This document shows, in pieces, positions 21,340 through 33,338 of a stretch of DNA of 64,000 bases (position 1 is its first letter; each line of letters begins with the position of its first letter). The DNA is from Carettochelys insculpta (Eukaryota > Chordata > Testudines > Carettochelyidae), in NCBI RefSeq assembly GCF_033958435.1, contig NC_134137.1, positions 104,852,501-104,916,500 on the forward strand, written 5' to 3'. The notes under the pieces are model-generated. The model was not told where the DNA came from, made no database searches, and worked only from the letters and a program-made list of their open reading frames with translations. The position numbers and the translations under genes were made by a program.

Positions 21340-24300
21340 GTAGAGAGATTCTGGCTTTACTTCAGTGTCTATAGGTTACCCAGAGCTCATTCCCATAGAG
21401 AAGGTGGGGATGAAAACAGCCTTGTAGACTAAGATTTTGGTGCCTCTTTGCAGAGCCCCATCACTGAAGGCTCGTTTCATCATTCTTCCAAAGGATGCAT
21501 TAGAACAATATACTCTGTTTTCAATTTCTGTATCAATGCTGGCTGTTTGAGAGAAGCAGATGCTGAGGTGTGGAAAATGGTCCATATTTTCCAGAGGTGA
21601 TGGTGATTTTCAGAGTAGCAGGACTAGTTTGAGCAGGTGAAGGCTGGTGGAATATGTAGGTTTTCCTGATGTTGAGAGAGACTCCTGCAAAAAGGCAGAG
21701 GGTGCTTTTCAGACAGTCTCTGTGTGAGAGAATGATGCAGTCATAATCAGTGAGGATCTTCCTAGTGATCTTAGATTGTGTTCGGAGAGGTCAGAGATTG
21801 AGGATTTGGTCATCCTTATGACACTCAGTCCTGATTCCATCAGGAAGGCAGTTGTGGATGAGAGGCAAGATCACAACAAAATAAATGGAAGAAAGTGTTG
21901 GAGCAATGACACAGCCCTGCTTGACGCTAGTGCAAATGATGAATGATTCAGTCTCTGAGCCATTGAGGAGAATGGTAGCTGTCTTCCCACACCATGCAAT
22001 AGTCTGATGATGTGAATGAATTTCTGTGCCACAGCCAAACCTACATAAGAGCATCTATAGGGCATCGTCAGTAATGGAGTCAAAAGCCTTGGTTAGATTG
22101 ATGACTGCCACGCACAGTTCCTGGGGTTGCTCTCTGCACTTCTTCTGAATCTGTCACACCACAAAGACACCATGTTAGTTGTGCCTTGGGAAAGCCGGAA
22201 GCCACACTGTGAATTAGGGAGAGATCCTCGACAAAGTGAAGAAGGTGATTTTTTATGTTTGGGGCAAGGATCTTCCCTGAGTTGAGGAGGAGGGCAGTAC
22301 CACTCTCGTTCCTACAAAAATATGTGTCCCCTTTCTGGAATACTGTAGCAATGATGGAATTCTTAAAGTCAGGTGGAATTTCTTCCCAGTCTAGATTTTA
22401 TCAAGGAGTTGGCAATTTTTCTGCTGGATCATTGTTCCACCAGCTTTAAAAACCTCAGCCAGAATCCCAACTGGGTCTGGTGCCTTATGATTTTTGTTTG
22501 GGTGACTTCACACCAGGCTTCCTCAGAAGATGGGGGATCAGCAAAGTGCTCCATTGCTGAACGTTGTGGATAGACTTGACGGTGTCTTCAGAAATGGCAG
22601 ATTTGAGGCTTAGCAGGCTCTCAAAGTGCTTCTTTCAATGTTTAGTGGCTGCATTTTCCTTGGGGAGGGTAGAACCATCCTGGGCATGTAAGGGTACTGG
22701 GCTTTTGGAGGTTGGTGTACATATGACTTTTGCTGCAAGAAGAAGCTTCTTATGTCATCCTGGTCTATGAAGATGTCGATCTCACAGGCCTTCTCTTGCT
22801 ACCACTTATTTATTTTTGATGATATCCAGCCTCCTTTTAACTTTGGCTTGGAGCAGGTAATAAGCCTCATGTTTTAGTTGGTTAGAGCAATCATGTTTCC
22901 AGTTAGAGAATGCAGTTCTCTTTGGTTGAATTAATGTTAGGATTTTCTTGTTGTTTTCATCACATCAGTCGCCAGTGTCGACACATGGAATATCCTATAG
23001 TTTCAGCACATGCACAGTGAATGGTATTTTTAAGTTCAACACAGGGCTCTTGAATGTCAACGATGTCATCAGGCAACGTAGAGATTTTCTCAGACAGTTA
23101 TTGCTGGAACGTCTCACAGCTGGCTTGGTCTTGAAGTGCTTTGACGTTATATCACTTTCACTTTGTCATTATTTGTGGTGTGATGGAGAAAGCTGCAGAT
23201 ACCTGATCTCACTAACTGAGTGATCTGTACCTCTCATAGCTCGAGTTTTACAGACATTGGTGTAATATTGGGTGGTGCCAGGAGGTGCCAGTGTTTGGAC
23301 AAAGGCTATTTACAGGAGGTTTGAAATGTGTTACTCTGCCTAAAGATGGCACTTGTGATGAGCAAGTCCTGTGCCATATATTTGAGGAGGAGAGTACCAC
23401 TGGGGTTCACATTTCACACCCGTTCTTTGTTACTATGCATCTCCAGAGTTGGGAGTCCTGTCTGACTCTGGCACTGAAATCTCCCAGGAGGATGTATGTC
23501 TGACTTCAGTGTGGTTGTGTGGCTTGCACTGAGAATGCTATAAGATGCTCCTGTTGTCTTCCTCATTATCAAGTGCTGGGGTGTGTGTATTGATGACTAT
23601 TGCATACTGATTGTCACGAAACAGTCACTGATTCCCACAGGAAGCTCCAACAGCTGCCTGACGATGCGGTTTTTGATGGCAAAGCCAACTCTATGAATGC
23701 ATCTCTCTTCAGGTAGCTTTCCTAGACACCCTCCTCTTCTTTTAATTGTCCCTTTTCGACCCGGTGGGTCTCACTACCTGCAATGTTGAAGATGAGTCTT
23801 TTCAGTTCTCTGGCAATTTTATGGCATTCCTTCTTTGTGGGCATTCACTGAGCTGTGAGCTCATAAGGGTGCAGACATTCCAGGTGGTGAAATCATTGTC
23901 TTACATCTGTTTTGGCTGAGGAGTTGAGTGATCCTGCTGGATAGAGCTATCCAGTTGGAAGACTGTGAGACAGCCCATGTTTCAGGCACCTGTTCAATTC
24001 AGCCACTGCTGCCGGAATGCACTTCTCACCCAAGCACAAGGTGACTGCTCCACTGCTGCTGCCTGAATGCAGATTTGTGATTAAAGGCTGAGAGTCCTTT
24101 GGCAGAAGCTTGTGCCTGCAATCTTTTAACTTGGGGAAATCAGTGTGCAGGTGGTGACCACACAAGACTCAACAGGAAGAAAGGTGATCCAAAGCAGCTA
24201 GGGGTCTCCCTCTTGCTGAAGCCCTCATCCAGCTTCACAGCTAACTTCAAAGCCACAAGTCCTCTGTATATGCCTGATTCTTGTGAAGTTTGTGCCACAG

Positions 24301-24350
24301 TTAGTGAGGAGCACTGCCTCAGGCCTGCTCACTGAGGGGACTCCTGCCAG
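21340..24350 (-). pseudogene. Long degenerate APE-type non-LTR retrotransposon (LINE)
   Basis: About 3 kb on the - strand reads as a decayed LINE polyprotein in the right order. Endonuclease remnants come first: a 'GFAIKNRIVRQLLELPVGIS' stretch at 23630-23700 and PPGRFQCQSQTGLPTL at 23440-23500. Reverse transcriptase remnants follow: VINLTKAFDSI at 22080-22110 and CTSVKQGCVIAPTLSSIYF at about 21890-21950. Near 21760 is a spoiled YADD-type catalytic region, then ASIDTEIENRVYCSNASFGR at about 21480-21550 and GALQRGTKILVYKAVFIP at 21400-21470. Many stops and frameshifts show it is old. The exact LINE clade is not decided here. Confidence 0.8.
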
Positions 24351-24480
24351 GAGTCTGAATGCTCAGATGATGTAGCCCTAAGGGTCCTTAGCTCATTCAA
24401 ACCTCTCCATCACCATAAGGTTGTGGAATAGGAAAGTGTAGTTTATTCATTAACATAGCATAAGAATTAGGGCTCACCTG

Positions 24481-24820
24481 ATGTAATAGGCAGCAGGTTC
24501 AAAACAACATAAGGATGAACTTCACGCAACGCAGGCTCCACCCGTGGAATTTTGCCAGGGGAGATTGTGAAGGCCCAAACTATAAGTGACTTTAGAAAAG
24601 AATTAGAAAAGTGCATGGAGGATTTGTCCATCTATGGCTATTAGCCAAGATGATCAGGGAGGCAAGACTGCTAGAACTGGGATTAATGACAACAGATGGA
24701 GCACTGAATAACTGCCCTGTTTTATTCATTGCCTCGGAAGCATCTCACACTGGGCACTATCAGAAGAGAGGGTGCTGAGCTTAGATGGACCATTGGTCCA
24801 AGCTAATTCTTATGTTTGTA
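24481..24820 (+). mobile_element. CR1 LINE 3' end
   Basis: It contains 'cttcacgcaacgcaggctcc', 'tgtccatctatggctattag' and the 3' terminal block 'gatggaccattggtccaa...ttcttatgtttg', all typical of CR1 3' regions. About 340 bp, diverged. Confidence 0.8.
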
Positions 24821-24985
24821 TCAATTGGTTTAATTTACCATCACATCATTGGATAGAATGATTTTTTTTAAATAAATCAAATATCCACATGCATTGCAAG
24901 GTTAAAAAACATTTACAGCTAAATGCTGTTGATTCTTTCCTCTTTCCTGGTTGCTGTCACCTTTGAAATACGAAGGTCTAATGGC

Positions 24986-25007
24986 AAAAAAAAAAAAAAA
25001 AAAAAAA
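24986..25007. repeat. Poly-A tract (22 A)
   Basis: An uninterrupted run of A. It is not obviously the tail of an upstream retrocopy. Confidence 0.9.
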
Positions 25008-27602
25008 TCCCAGCTCCCAATTCAGCTTTTGTATAACAGAAAGTCACTAATGAAAGTTACCCAGATACCAAAAGGCGCAGCAGGCAGGGGAGAGTTTCAA
25101 AAGGGAATGTTAGTTTGCTACATTCCATTGCTATCTCCTTGTAAGCCGAAGCTACATTTTATTTGTTCCTTTCTCTTGGAAGAGCTGCTTAGAAGACATT
25201 TTAAAAGATTCCCAGGAAGTCCTGTTGTGGAAGTGTGCAAGAAGAAGTAGCCATTCAAAGGCCCCAGTCCTCAGATGGTGTAAAGTAGCATTATAGCTCC
25301 ATAAACTTGAACAGAGCGACTTCAATTTACGTCAGCTGTAGATTTTGCTATTAATCTCCCCTCCACAGATGAGCTTCCTTTTCTGCCATCTCTGTTCCCC
25401 CAAAGGCAACCAGGTTGCTTTCAAGAGCATTTTTGGCCTTAAAAGGTCTAAATCAGGAACATGGTATCAGAAAAGCAAATTTCAAAACAGCCAGGCTGCC
25501 TGGGAGAATCTTCAATACAATGGGAAGAATTGAATTACAAAGGGGCTGGGGAAACAGGTAAATTCTAGTTTTACTGACACCTCTGAGAGATCTATCACCT
25601 TTGTGCATCCAGGATTTTGTACAAGGCCGTTCAGTTGTGGGACCAGATAAGTCCCACAGACTTAAGTGGAATGGTTCCTAAGCTTTGTGAACCCAAAGCT
25701 CTGCCCAGGGGTGAATTTTACTCTGTCTACACAGGTAAGGTGTAAAATCTTTGTTGGAAGGAATCTCTTATTTGTATGACAGTCTTCATTTCATAGAAGG
25801 CAGCACATATGCGCAACACTGTGTAAATAAAATGAAAGAATAAAAGCAAACCAAATGACTAAGATCCCCATGCAGCAGTCAGGCTTTATGAAGTCTTATA
25901 TTTACAAACTGACTATTTAATTGCAATTTAGCAGAATCATGGCAGAAATAGAAATGACATTGCATTTCATCCAGAGCATTCCACAGCACAAGCAGGGTGT
26001 CAATAGACTGTATGAGATATTTAAATTGATCTGACCACAGAACTCAGCCAAAATGGGCATAGATAAGACACATTATTGCTGTTTACCTGTGCAATATAAG
26101 GAAATTGTAGGTACTTGCTTTAGTCTGGCTTTCAGTGCCACCATGGGAGACTCAGGCTTTATTTTACCTGTCAGTGGAAATTTGCTAGATTTGTCAGAGC
26201 TCAGCGTGACTATATTGCTATGGATGTAGTCAACTACAGCACAGATCTTGGATTCCTGATGCAAATGATCTGAGAAAAGTTGCCATGGATCAAACAGATA
26301 ATTTCCCATAGCACATGCAATGGTATTTCATTCTAAGTTACAGGTTGCAGCTGGTCTCTCTCTTGCTGTGTGCTGCTAAGTGCTTAGACTGGCACTTTTA
26401 TTATCAGAATAGAACAAATCTAGGCTAATGTGTGTAGTATAAAGAGTCCCAGGGAGCCACAGCTCCTCATTCTCCAGCCATTCTTTCCAGTTTTTCTGCT
26501 GTTGCACTCTGGATAATTGCAGTTTAATTGGGTGACATGAAATGAAAACTGTGTCCACATTATCCAGGATTATCTCTTTTTCCTGAAGCCTGCCACCAAT
26601 TGAAAGGAGCCCATTTATCAGTCCAAAGAGCTGTACTCAGTTGCTTTTACGAGCTGGGAAGAGTGTGAGAACAGGCTAGGACTGGGAGAAAAGGACCTGA
26701 CAGCTAAGAAAAATTATTTCAGTTGTTTATCAGGAGGAAAGTTTATCTGATCCTTTACTCATGGCTCGACACTCTGAACCTCCGTATCATTTTGTAATGA
26801 ACATTGACCAAGTTTCCTTCCTCAACTTGATGTGCTTCAGTACTGCCTCTCTTTTGTGTGGGCACAGATCAACTTTAAAGCTTCTTTCAGGCAGCATGAA
26901 TGCACTTCATTTTACCAAAAAGAACTTTGTATTGCTAGCTAGAAAAAAGGAAGGTTGTTTAAAAGGGAAGGGTAGACAATCCAGACAAAATGAAGAGCTT
27001 TCAGTTTCCATTATGAGCATGTCGCTCTATTCTTCTCAGCTGTTTATACATTCCCAGCACAATAATGCTGCTTTGCAGTAATATGTGTCCCCTTTTACAC
27101 TATTCATATTGGAAAAAGCCCTCACATCATGACCACAGTAATAAATACTATAGAAATGTGGGTATAATGTCAATTTGCATTCTGTGAGAAGATCAAGGTA
27201 AACCTAACGGCCAAAAGAATATTCCACTAATGTTCATTCATCATTCTATAGTTCCAGGTAAAAGAAGGACCTTGTCACTACACTGCAAACCCTTTCAAAT
27301 GCTAGCACGTTTGTGTGAATATTTTAGCCTAATGCACTGATTGTTAAATAGAAAGAGAAGCCTTTGAAATTGTCTATGGCACTCAAATCCCTAGCTGCAC
27401 AAGGTCTAGGCAGGAGTGGTTTCTATTCAGAAAGAAATAGAAGGCTTTAGTTCAATAAGAACAGTGTGTATGAAGGTTACGCAGGATATTGTGTGTTATT
27501 AAATGAAAATTTTTTCACTGAAAAAAGCTCATCATCTATAAATGGCTACAGTAAATACAGAGTCTCAGGCTTGTATACATGCATGGCACAGTATGCACTC
27601 TT
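25008..27602. other. No gene or clear repeat recognised
   Basis: One of the longer repeat-poor stretches of the window. Open frames (for example 26761-27081 on +) lack any family signature. A diverged 'gctccataaacttgaac' string near 25295 may belong to an ancient repeat. Confidence 0.45.
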
Positions 27603-28142
27603 GGTGTGACCATATGTCCCTATCCCAACTACAGGACAGGGAGACACGATGGGGGAGGGGCAGCTTCTCCTGGCTCCACTGAGGCGAGGGGAGACAGGAA
27701 CCCAGCAGCAGCCATGGGTGGGCTCCCGGCTCCCCACGCCTCTGGGAGCTGGGAAGAAGGTGGCAGCTGCCAGTGCTCCTCCCGGCTTCCCCAAGCCTCA
27801 TGGAACTGGGAAAGAGGCAGCAGCTAGAGGTGCTGCTCCTGGCTTCCCTGAGGCAAGGGGAGCCAGGAACTGGGTGGCAGACACCCCCAGGGCCTCAACC
27901 TACCCTTAACTTTGCAGGGCCCCCTCTGGCTCCCTCTTCCTGTGTCTGGAGACTACGTTAGTATGTGCTCTCTGGCCAGCAGCTGCAGCTGTGCACGCTG
28001 GTGAGGTAAAGGGTCAGCCAGCGGTGAGGAGGGGAAAAAATATGGGGCAATTAGCCCCTTTTAAAAAATAAGTCAGAAATTCTTTCTGGCAGCTGAAATA
28101 TGGTGCTGTCCCACCCAGTATGGGACAGATTGTCACCATATG
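27603..28142. mobile_element. Repeat with inverted GACCATATGTCCC ends and internal minisatellite
   Basis: The left end GGTGTGACCATATGTCCC pairs with the right end GGGACAGATTGTCACCATATG in inverted orientation, resembling hAT non-autonomous elements with GGTGACCATAYGTCCC termini. The interior 27655-27885 has about four degenerate G/C-rich units of roughly 60-70 bp ('ctcctggcttccc..gag..'). The frames opened by these units are not treated as genes. No confident target duplication was found. Confidence 0.5.
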
Positions 28143-28318
28143 TATTCTCCACTCTCTTTTAGTTAGGCATTTCGTTGAAGAAGGGTTCTGTAGGTATGCA
28201 AGTTAGGAATTGTTACCTTTTCTATCATTTATGCATCTTTTTAAGATTAGTCACATACCTATAGTTATCAGTCAAGTAGCACACTTTGCCCTCTCTCAGA
28301 GACACACATGCACACAGA

Positions 28319-28694
28319 AGATGGGTCTACACTGCAGAGGTCTTCTGTTAACAAAACTCAGGAGTGTCCACACTACAAACGTGTTCTGTCAAGAATCTGT
28401 TGACAGAACGCAGCACTTTTCCCAGCGGAGCTCTGTCTTGACTGTACGAGCCATAGCACCTCTGTTGACAGAGTGTTGACAAAAAATAGTGTAGATACTC
28501 CGGGGAGGGGTGGCCTCTGTTGACAGGACTTCCGGTTCACTGGGCTGCCTTGTTTGCAGAGCTTCTGATTGGCCGTTCTGTCGACAGAGTGAGCCTGTAT
28601 TAGGTGTGGATGTGTTCTGTAGACAGTGGTTCTGTCTGGAAATATCTATAGACGGTGACTTCTGTCGAGAGAACTCTGTAGTGTAGATAGAGTT
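28319..28694. mobile_element. PIF/Harbinger-type MITE (family D) with AGA TSD
   Basis: The ends AGATGGGTCTACAC and inverted AACTCTATCTACAC are flanked by AGA (28316-28318 and 28695-28697). The interior has repeated 'tctgttgacag' strings in both orientations. A related element lies at 49684-49940. Confidence 0.75.
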
Positions 28695-28697
28695 AGA

Positions 28698-29189
28698 GTG
28701 TATGCAACAACTGATCTCACCTCCATTCTGGACATATCCTTGGTTTATACACTATATATGCAAATACAGATCAAGCCAAAGTCCACTGGGGACAATGAGG
28801 AAACTGCATGGGCTTTGCTTCAACATTTATAAAAGGGACAGCAAAAATATCCGAAGTTGTTATAATTATAACAAAAACAAGGAGAAATTATTAATTTATA
28901 AGTTCAAATTTAACCATCCTTACTTTCCCACGTGCTTTTCACAAACGTGACTTATTACCACCACACTCAACTGGCAAACATCGACTATTGCAGTAATGAA
29001 TTGTGGGAACCTGTCCCCCAGTTCCCTCATCCCCACACCATTCCGGGTACACTCCTGGTTCTTTGAGATCATCTTCCCACATTGCAATTACCTCATTCCC
29101 CTCCTATGGTAAGCAAATGTCCATTTTTCCCTATTGGAAGGAAGGAAAAGTCAGGTGTCCATAGAGATGGCAAAAAAAGCTTACAGAAA
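28698..29189. other. No gene or repeat recognised
   Basis: AT-rich, unassigned. Confidence 0.45.
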
Positions 29190-29740
29190 TGTCTTTCTTC
29201 TGCAGCTGAATTCTCAGCTGGCCACCCACTGAGTGTCCTCTCTCCATGTCTGCATCCAATTCCTGAAAATAATACAGGGACCTGGACTGTATTTTCAACG
29301 TTAGAAGAAAGAGGATAGAAAAGTGTAAGAAAAAAGATTTTTGATTCCCCTCTTCACTACACAGATATTGTGAACATGGGTGATGGCAGTGAAATACCCT
29401 TTGGTGAACTATAATGCTTCTGTGCCACAGCTGTGTTCTTAACTGGCCATCCACTGAGTGTCCCACCTTCTATCATTGCATCCGATCCTTGAAAATAATA
29501 CAGGGGCCCGGATTGTATTCTCAAAGGCAGAAGAAAGGGGATAGAAAAGGCTAGGAAAAAAGATTTTTGACTTCCCTCTTCACTACACAGATATTGCCAC
29601 CACGAGGGATGGCAGTGAAATATCCTACACGGAACTTGTAATGGAAATGGTAATCTCAGCGAGCCCCCTCCCCACCTCCGTGGGGGTCAAAGCGTGAAGA
29701 CAGATAGGAAGTGTTAGCAAAAAGATTATATAGCCAAACT
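29190..29740. repeat. Tandem duplication, ~225-bp unit, two and a half copies
   Basis: The block 'ggccacccactgagtgtcc' at 29220 returns as 'ggccatccactgagtgtcc' at 29445. 'ctcttcactacacagatatt' and 'gatggcagtgaaata' recur with the same 225-bp spacing. A third, shortened unit covers about 29655-29740 ('gataggaagtgttag'). Confidence 0.8.
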
Positions 29741-29759
29741 ATCAAACCAGCAGGTGTCT

Positions 29760-30235
29760 GCAATGGTCAGCGAGCTCCCGAAAATATATTTGCCAGGGTG
29801 TGTGTGGGGGGGGTGGGGTGCTGTGGTCTGCAGCTGCAGAGCCACTTGGAATGTTGAAGTAGCTGAAGTAGTTCCCCTGACTATCTCAGCCACTGGGGGA
29901 GACTTCCCCCCCGGCGGCAGCAAGCCCCCGATTTTCTTAGCCACCGGGGGAACTTCATGCTCACAGCTGTAAGCACCACTGGCCCCTTGCTAGGGGTGTG
30001 TTGGGTTCAGTGGGGGGGGGGCAGTTGAAGTGGTTCATCCAACTGTCTTAGCCACCAGGGGATACTTCCACCCACAAGCTGCAAACTCCACTAGTCCCTT
30101 GCAAGGGGTGTGGGGGGTTCAACTGGGTGCCAGTTCAAGGGCCCCCCAAACTATCTCAGCTGCCAGGGGAGAAATCCCCTTGGCTGCTGAAAGCCCCCGA
30201 ATATCTTTCCCACCTTTGGAGCCCTAAGCACGCAC
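29760..30235. repeat. Degenerate tandem units with 'ctatctcagccac' headers
   Basis: Headers of the type CTATCTCAGCCACTGGGGGA occur at about 29881, 29931, 30043 and 30150. They are separated by similar G-rich blocks ('ccttgctaggggtgtg', 'ccttgcaaggggtgtgg'). Unit length varies from about 50 to 112 bp. G-runs at 29807-29820 and 30012-30021 are prominent. Confidence 0.65.
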
Positions 30236-30469
30236 AAGCTAGGACATGGTGCTGCCTGGCAGCATGGTCAACACCCAACAGCAGGCGCATCCTTTTATGG
30301 GGTTATTTGAAAGACACAAATTACAGTTGATTTTTGTCTAACTCCTCTAATCTCAATCTGGACTCCAATTTTTTCTGCAAAATTTTTGCATGCATATTTC
30401 TTCCCTCATACAATTTCCAAATACTGTACAGTAATGGAACTGCTATATTTATGCACATCTGCCTAGCCC

Positions 30470-30850
30470 TGGCTGAGTCAAGCAGCTCCAATCCCCCATC
30501 CTCTGGGTCCTGCTCTGCATCTTGTCCCAGGCAGGCCAATCCGCTGGTCCCCTGGCCCCTGCTTTGCCTCTCAGCCTCAGCACCCAAATTCCTCAGCTCC
30601 ACTGCCAATTCTCTAGGCCCTCACTCCACCTCCTGGCCCTGGCAGCTCCAATCCTTTGCCTCCATCTCCACTATCCAGTCACCCAGTCTCCTGATCCTTT
30701 GCTTGGCCTCCCAGTCCCAGAGCCCCGAATTTCCTGGCCTGCAGCACTGATGGGCTGCACCACTTCCCCTTCCACCAGTTCCCCCACCAGCTCCCTGCTC
30801 TGTTCCAGCCCCCACAGCCCTGAGCACAACCCCCCCTCCCCTCCACGCAG
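30470..30850. repeat. C/T-rich minisatellite-like stretch
   Basis: Repeated 'agctccaat', 'cctggccctg' and 'cctctcagcc'-type strings keep both strands open over several hundred bases. The resulting Pro/Ser/Leu-rich frame (30522-31127) has no domain, so I annotate repetition, not a gene. Confidence 0.5.
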
Positions 30851-30923
30851 AGTTGCCATGCAGCAGCCCAGCGGATGGGTGTTCAAGCTGCACAAGGCAC
30901 CAGATATCATAAGGATGGCCCTG

Positions 30924-31065
30924 ACTGGTTCTCAACCTGTGGCAATTGGCCCATTTGTGGCCCCATCAGTACAGACCTGCAGCACATGGGAGATCCTCAG
31001 GACCACAATGCAGTTTACATACCACATTCTGGGCCCCACAGCGGTAACTAGGTTAAGAATCACTG
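30924..31065. mobile_element. hAT-type MITE fragment
   Basis: The left end ACTGGTTCTCAACCTGTGG and right end AGGTTAAGAATCACTG are imperfect inverted repeats of the CAGTGGTTCTCAACC type found in MER5/Charlie-like hAT elements. 142 bp, non-coding. Confidence 0.6.
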
Positions 31066-32184
31066 ACTTAAATGCTGGGTACTTGATCCATTCCATGGAA
31101 GGGTTCCTTGCTCCAGGAAAGGGTTGATTCACCAAGGAGCATTTCCTTGAAGCCAGGAATGGTGCAGCAGCTGTCGTTCATTCTGTTGACCCTGTCTTTG
31201 CTATGGGAGGGTGAGGGGGTGGTCCTGCTGCCATAATTCAGCCTTCCAAACAGGTCACCTGGTTGTGTCTGCCCCTTTTGGGGTAACAATATTCAATAGA
31301 CAAAAATCCAACAAATAATTCCAAAGCCCTATACTCAGAGATTTCTGTATCTAGCCAATGCCTCAGGGCCTAGTGGCCATTATATAACTCCATATTCTGA
31401 ATTATCCTTATCCCCTTATGCCAGGCACCACCTTCACAATGGCAGTGGGAGGTGGGAATGCAGGCCACCTCTCTATGCAGTGCAGGGGAAGGGGCTAGCT
31501 AGTTTCCAGCCCAGGGACTATACAAACAACAGTCATGGTCTTCACAGTCCAGCTGCTTTCTGTCGTTTCCCTGGGGTTCTTCTTAGCCTGCCTTTCTACC
31601 TTACATGCTCTGCATTAGACTCTTCTTTCAGGAGCAGGATCTTAGACCGTATTCTTCCCCTCTGGCTTGACACCTAGCTGTTCTAACAGAGTGACTGCAG
31701 ACTCCCTCCCTGCAGCCCCTTCTGCTGCAAATGTCCCTCTATACAACCCAGCCTGCTTCTGCCCAGATGCATTTCACCATCTGTTAAGCCTGGCTCTGTC
31801 TCCAGGTGTAGACAGATAACATACCTAGTCTGTCAGACCACCTTAACAGCTTGTCTGAAACACCACCCGCCACCATCACCTTCAGCTATCAGCAATGATT
31901 CAAAAATCTCCTCTCCCACAAAAATCCATCTCCCTCAATTCAATCCTACACAGCTAATTACCTCATTGATATAGCAGTGTACATGGCTCACCAACAGCTC
32001 ATGACTGACAGGAACAAAACTGTGGTTAATTTTTGATCTAAAACTTCTCCTCCATGATATTTGACAATGTCACATTCTCTGCCTTATTATTCAGGCTCAT
32101 CCTTGACTTCTCCACTTCCCAACATATCCAGGCTGTCTCCAACTCTTGCTGCTTCTTCCTGCACAACACATTGAAGATTCAATC
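31066..32184. other. No gene or repeat recognised
   Basis: Mixed-composition sequence without family signatures. Confidence 0.45.
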
Positions 32185-32214
32185 GTGTGTGTGTGTGTGT
32201 GAGAGAGAGAGAGA
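32185..32214. repeat. Compound (GT)n(GA)n microsatellite
   Basis: Eight or so GT units pass into GA units. Confidence 0.9.
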
Positions 32215-32974
32215 CAAACAACTAAATCTTTGTTCACATCCTAGCCCCTCTCTCAGGCTTAGTACTGTAACTTCTGACTATACACAACCAACCTTCTCAC
32301 ACCATCCAAAACACAGCTATTACAATCATTTCTTACTTGGTTAGCCCAGCACTTCAGTCACTTGTTCAAATCGTTTGACAGCCTTACTTCTAAGTGCTAT
32401 AATGACCTGGGGGACTGCACCCTGATTACTTAACAGGGTCTCAGACCCACTAAAAATTACTGTGCCCAGACAATCCTTCCCTCAGTTATGTGCAGCCCCA
32501 TGCATTCTGGGTCAGGGGTTTGAGAGTTAGTGCTGTGACTGTCCTTATAACACAGACAGCCGTAAAACTCGGAGTTTATATATGTCTGCCTTGTTTTAAG
32601 GATCTCCCAGGAATTTTGAAAAAATATCAAATATTAATTCTGTTTTTGTGCAGTCTGTAAGTACCAATCCCATAACACCCCTGCCTCCTTCCTTCAGTCA
32701 CTGCCCTCAGCAACTACCATACTGGAGACCCTTAATAATACAAGACAAAAGAAAAGGCAACTCAGATCTGTCAGTTTTTGCTGCTCCTGTGATGATACTG
32801 CTGTGAGAGGCCTGAAGCACAGTATCAGGCCTGGACATTGCTTTGTGTGGCACGGTGTTATGTGGGGGATATTTTGTCCCATGTGCCTGACAGTCTGCAC
32901 TGCTGTGTCAGTGCTGGTATGCTTTTGCTCTTGCTCTGCCTGCCTCTGCTCAGCTCAGGATGCCAGCACAACCC
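32215..32974. other. No gene or repeat recognised
   Basis: Short antisense-overlapping open frames only. Confidence 0.45.
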
Positions 32975-32977
32975 TGT

Positions 32978-33335
32978 GGCTGCGTCTACACTGGCCCCTC
33001 CCTTTCAAAAGGGGCATGTCAGTGAGGGAGTTTGGAAGATACTAATGAGGTGCTAATATGAATATGCAGCGCCTCATTAGCATAATGGCAGCTGCGCACA
33101 ATTTGAAAGTGCATTTGGTTTTAGGAAGAAGGGGCTTTTGAAGTCAGGGGACCCTTTCAAAAGGCCCCTGGCTACACGGGTGGTGCGTGTTCCAAAAGTG
33201 GCACTTTTGAGTCGCATGTGGCCACCATTATGCTAATGAGGCACTACGTATTCATGACAGTGCCTCATTAGCATCTTCCAAACTCCCTCATTAACATGCC
33301 CCTTTTGAAAGGGAGGGGTGAGTGTAGACGCAGCC
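32978..33335. mobile_element. PIF/Harbinger-type MITE (family B) with TGT TSD
   Basis: The ends GGCTGCGTCTACAC and, inverted, GGCTGCGTCTACAC are identical over 14 bp and flanked by TGT (32975-32977 and 33336-33338). The arms continue as inverted repeats through 'cctttcaaaaggggcatg' and 'gcctcattagcat'. 358 bp, non-coding. A broken relative sits at 4850-5006. Confidence 0.9.
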
Positions 33336-33338
33336 TGT

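Noticed and set aside
30522..31127. 201-aa Pro/Ser-rich open frame on +
   Set aside because: It is opened by a C/T-rich minisatellite-like stretch and then runs through a hAT MITE. It has no domain.
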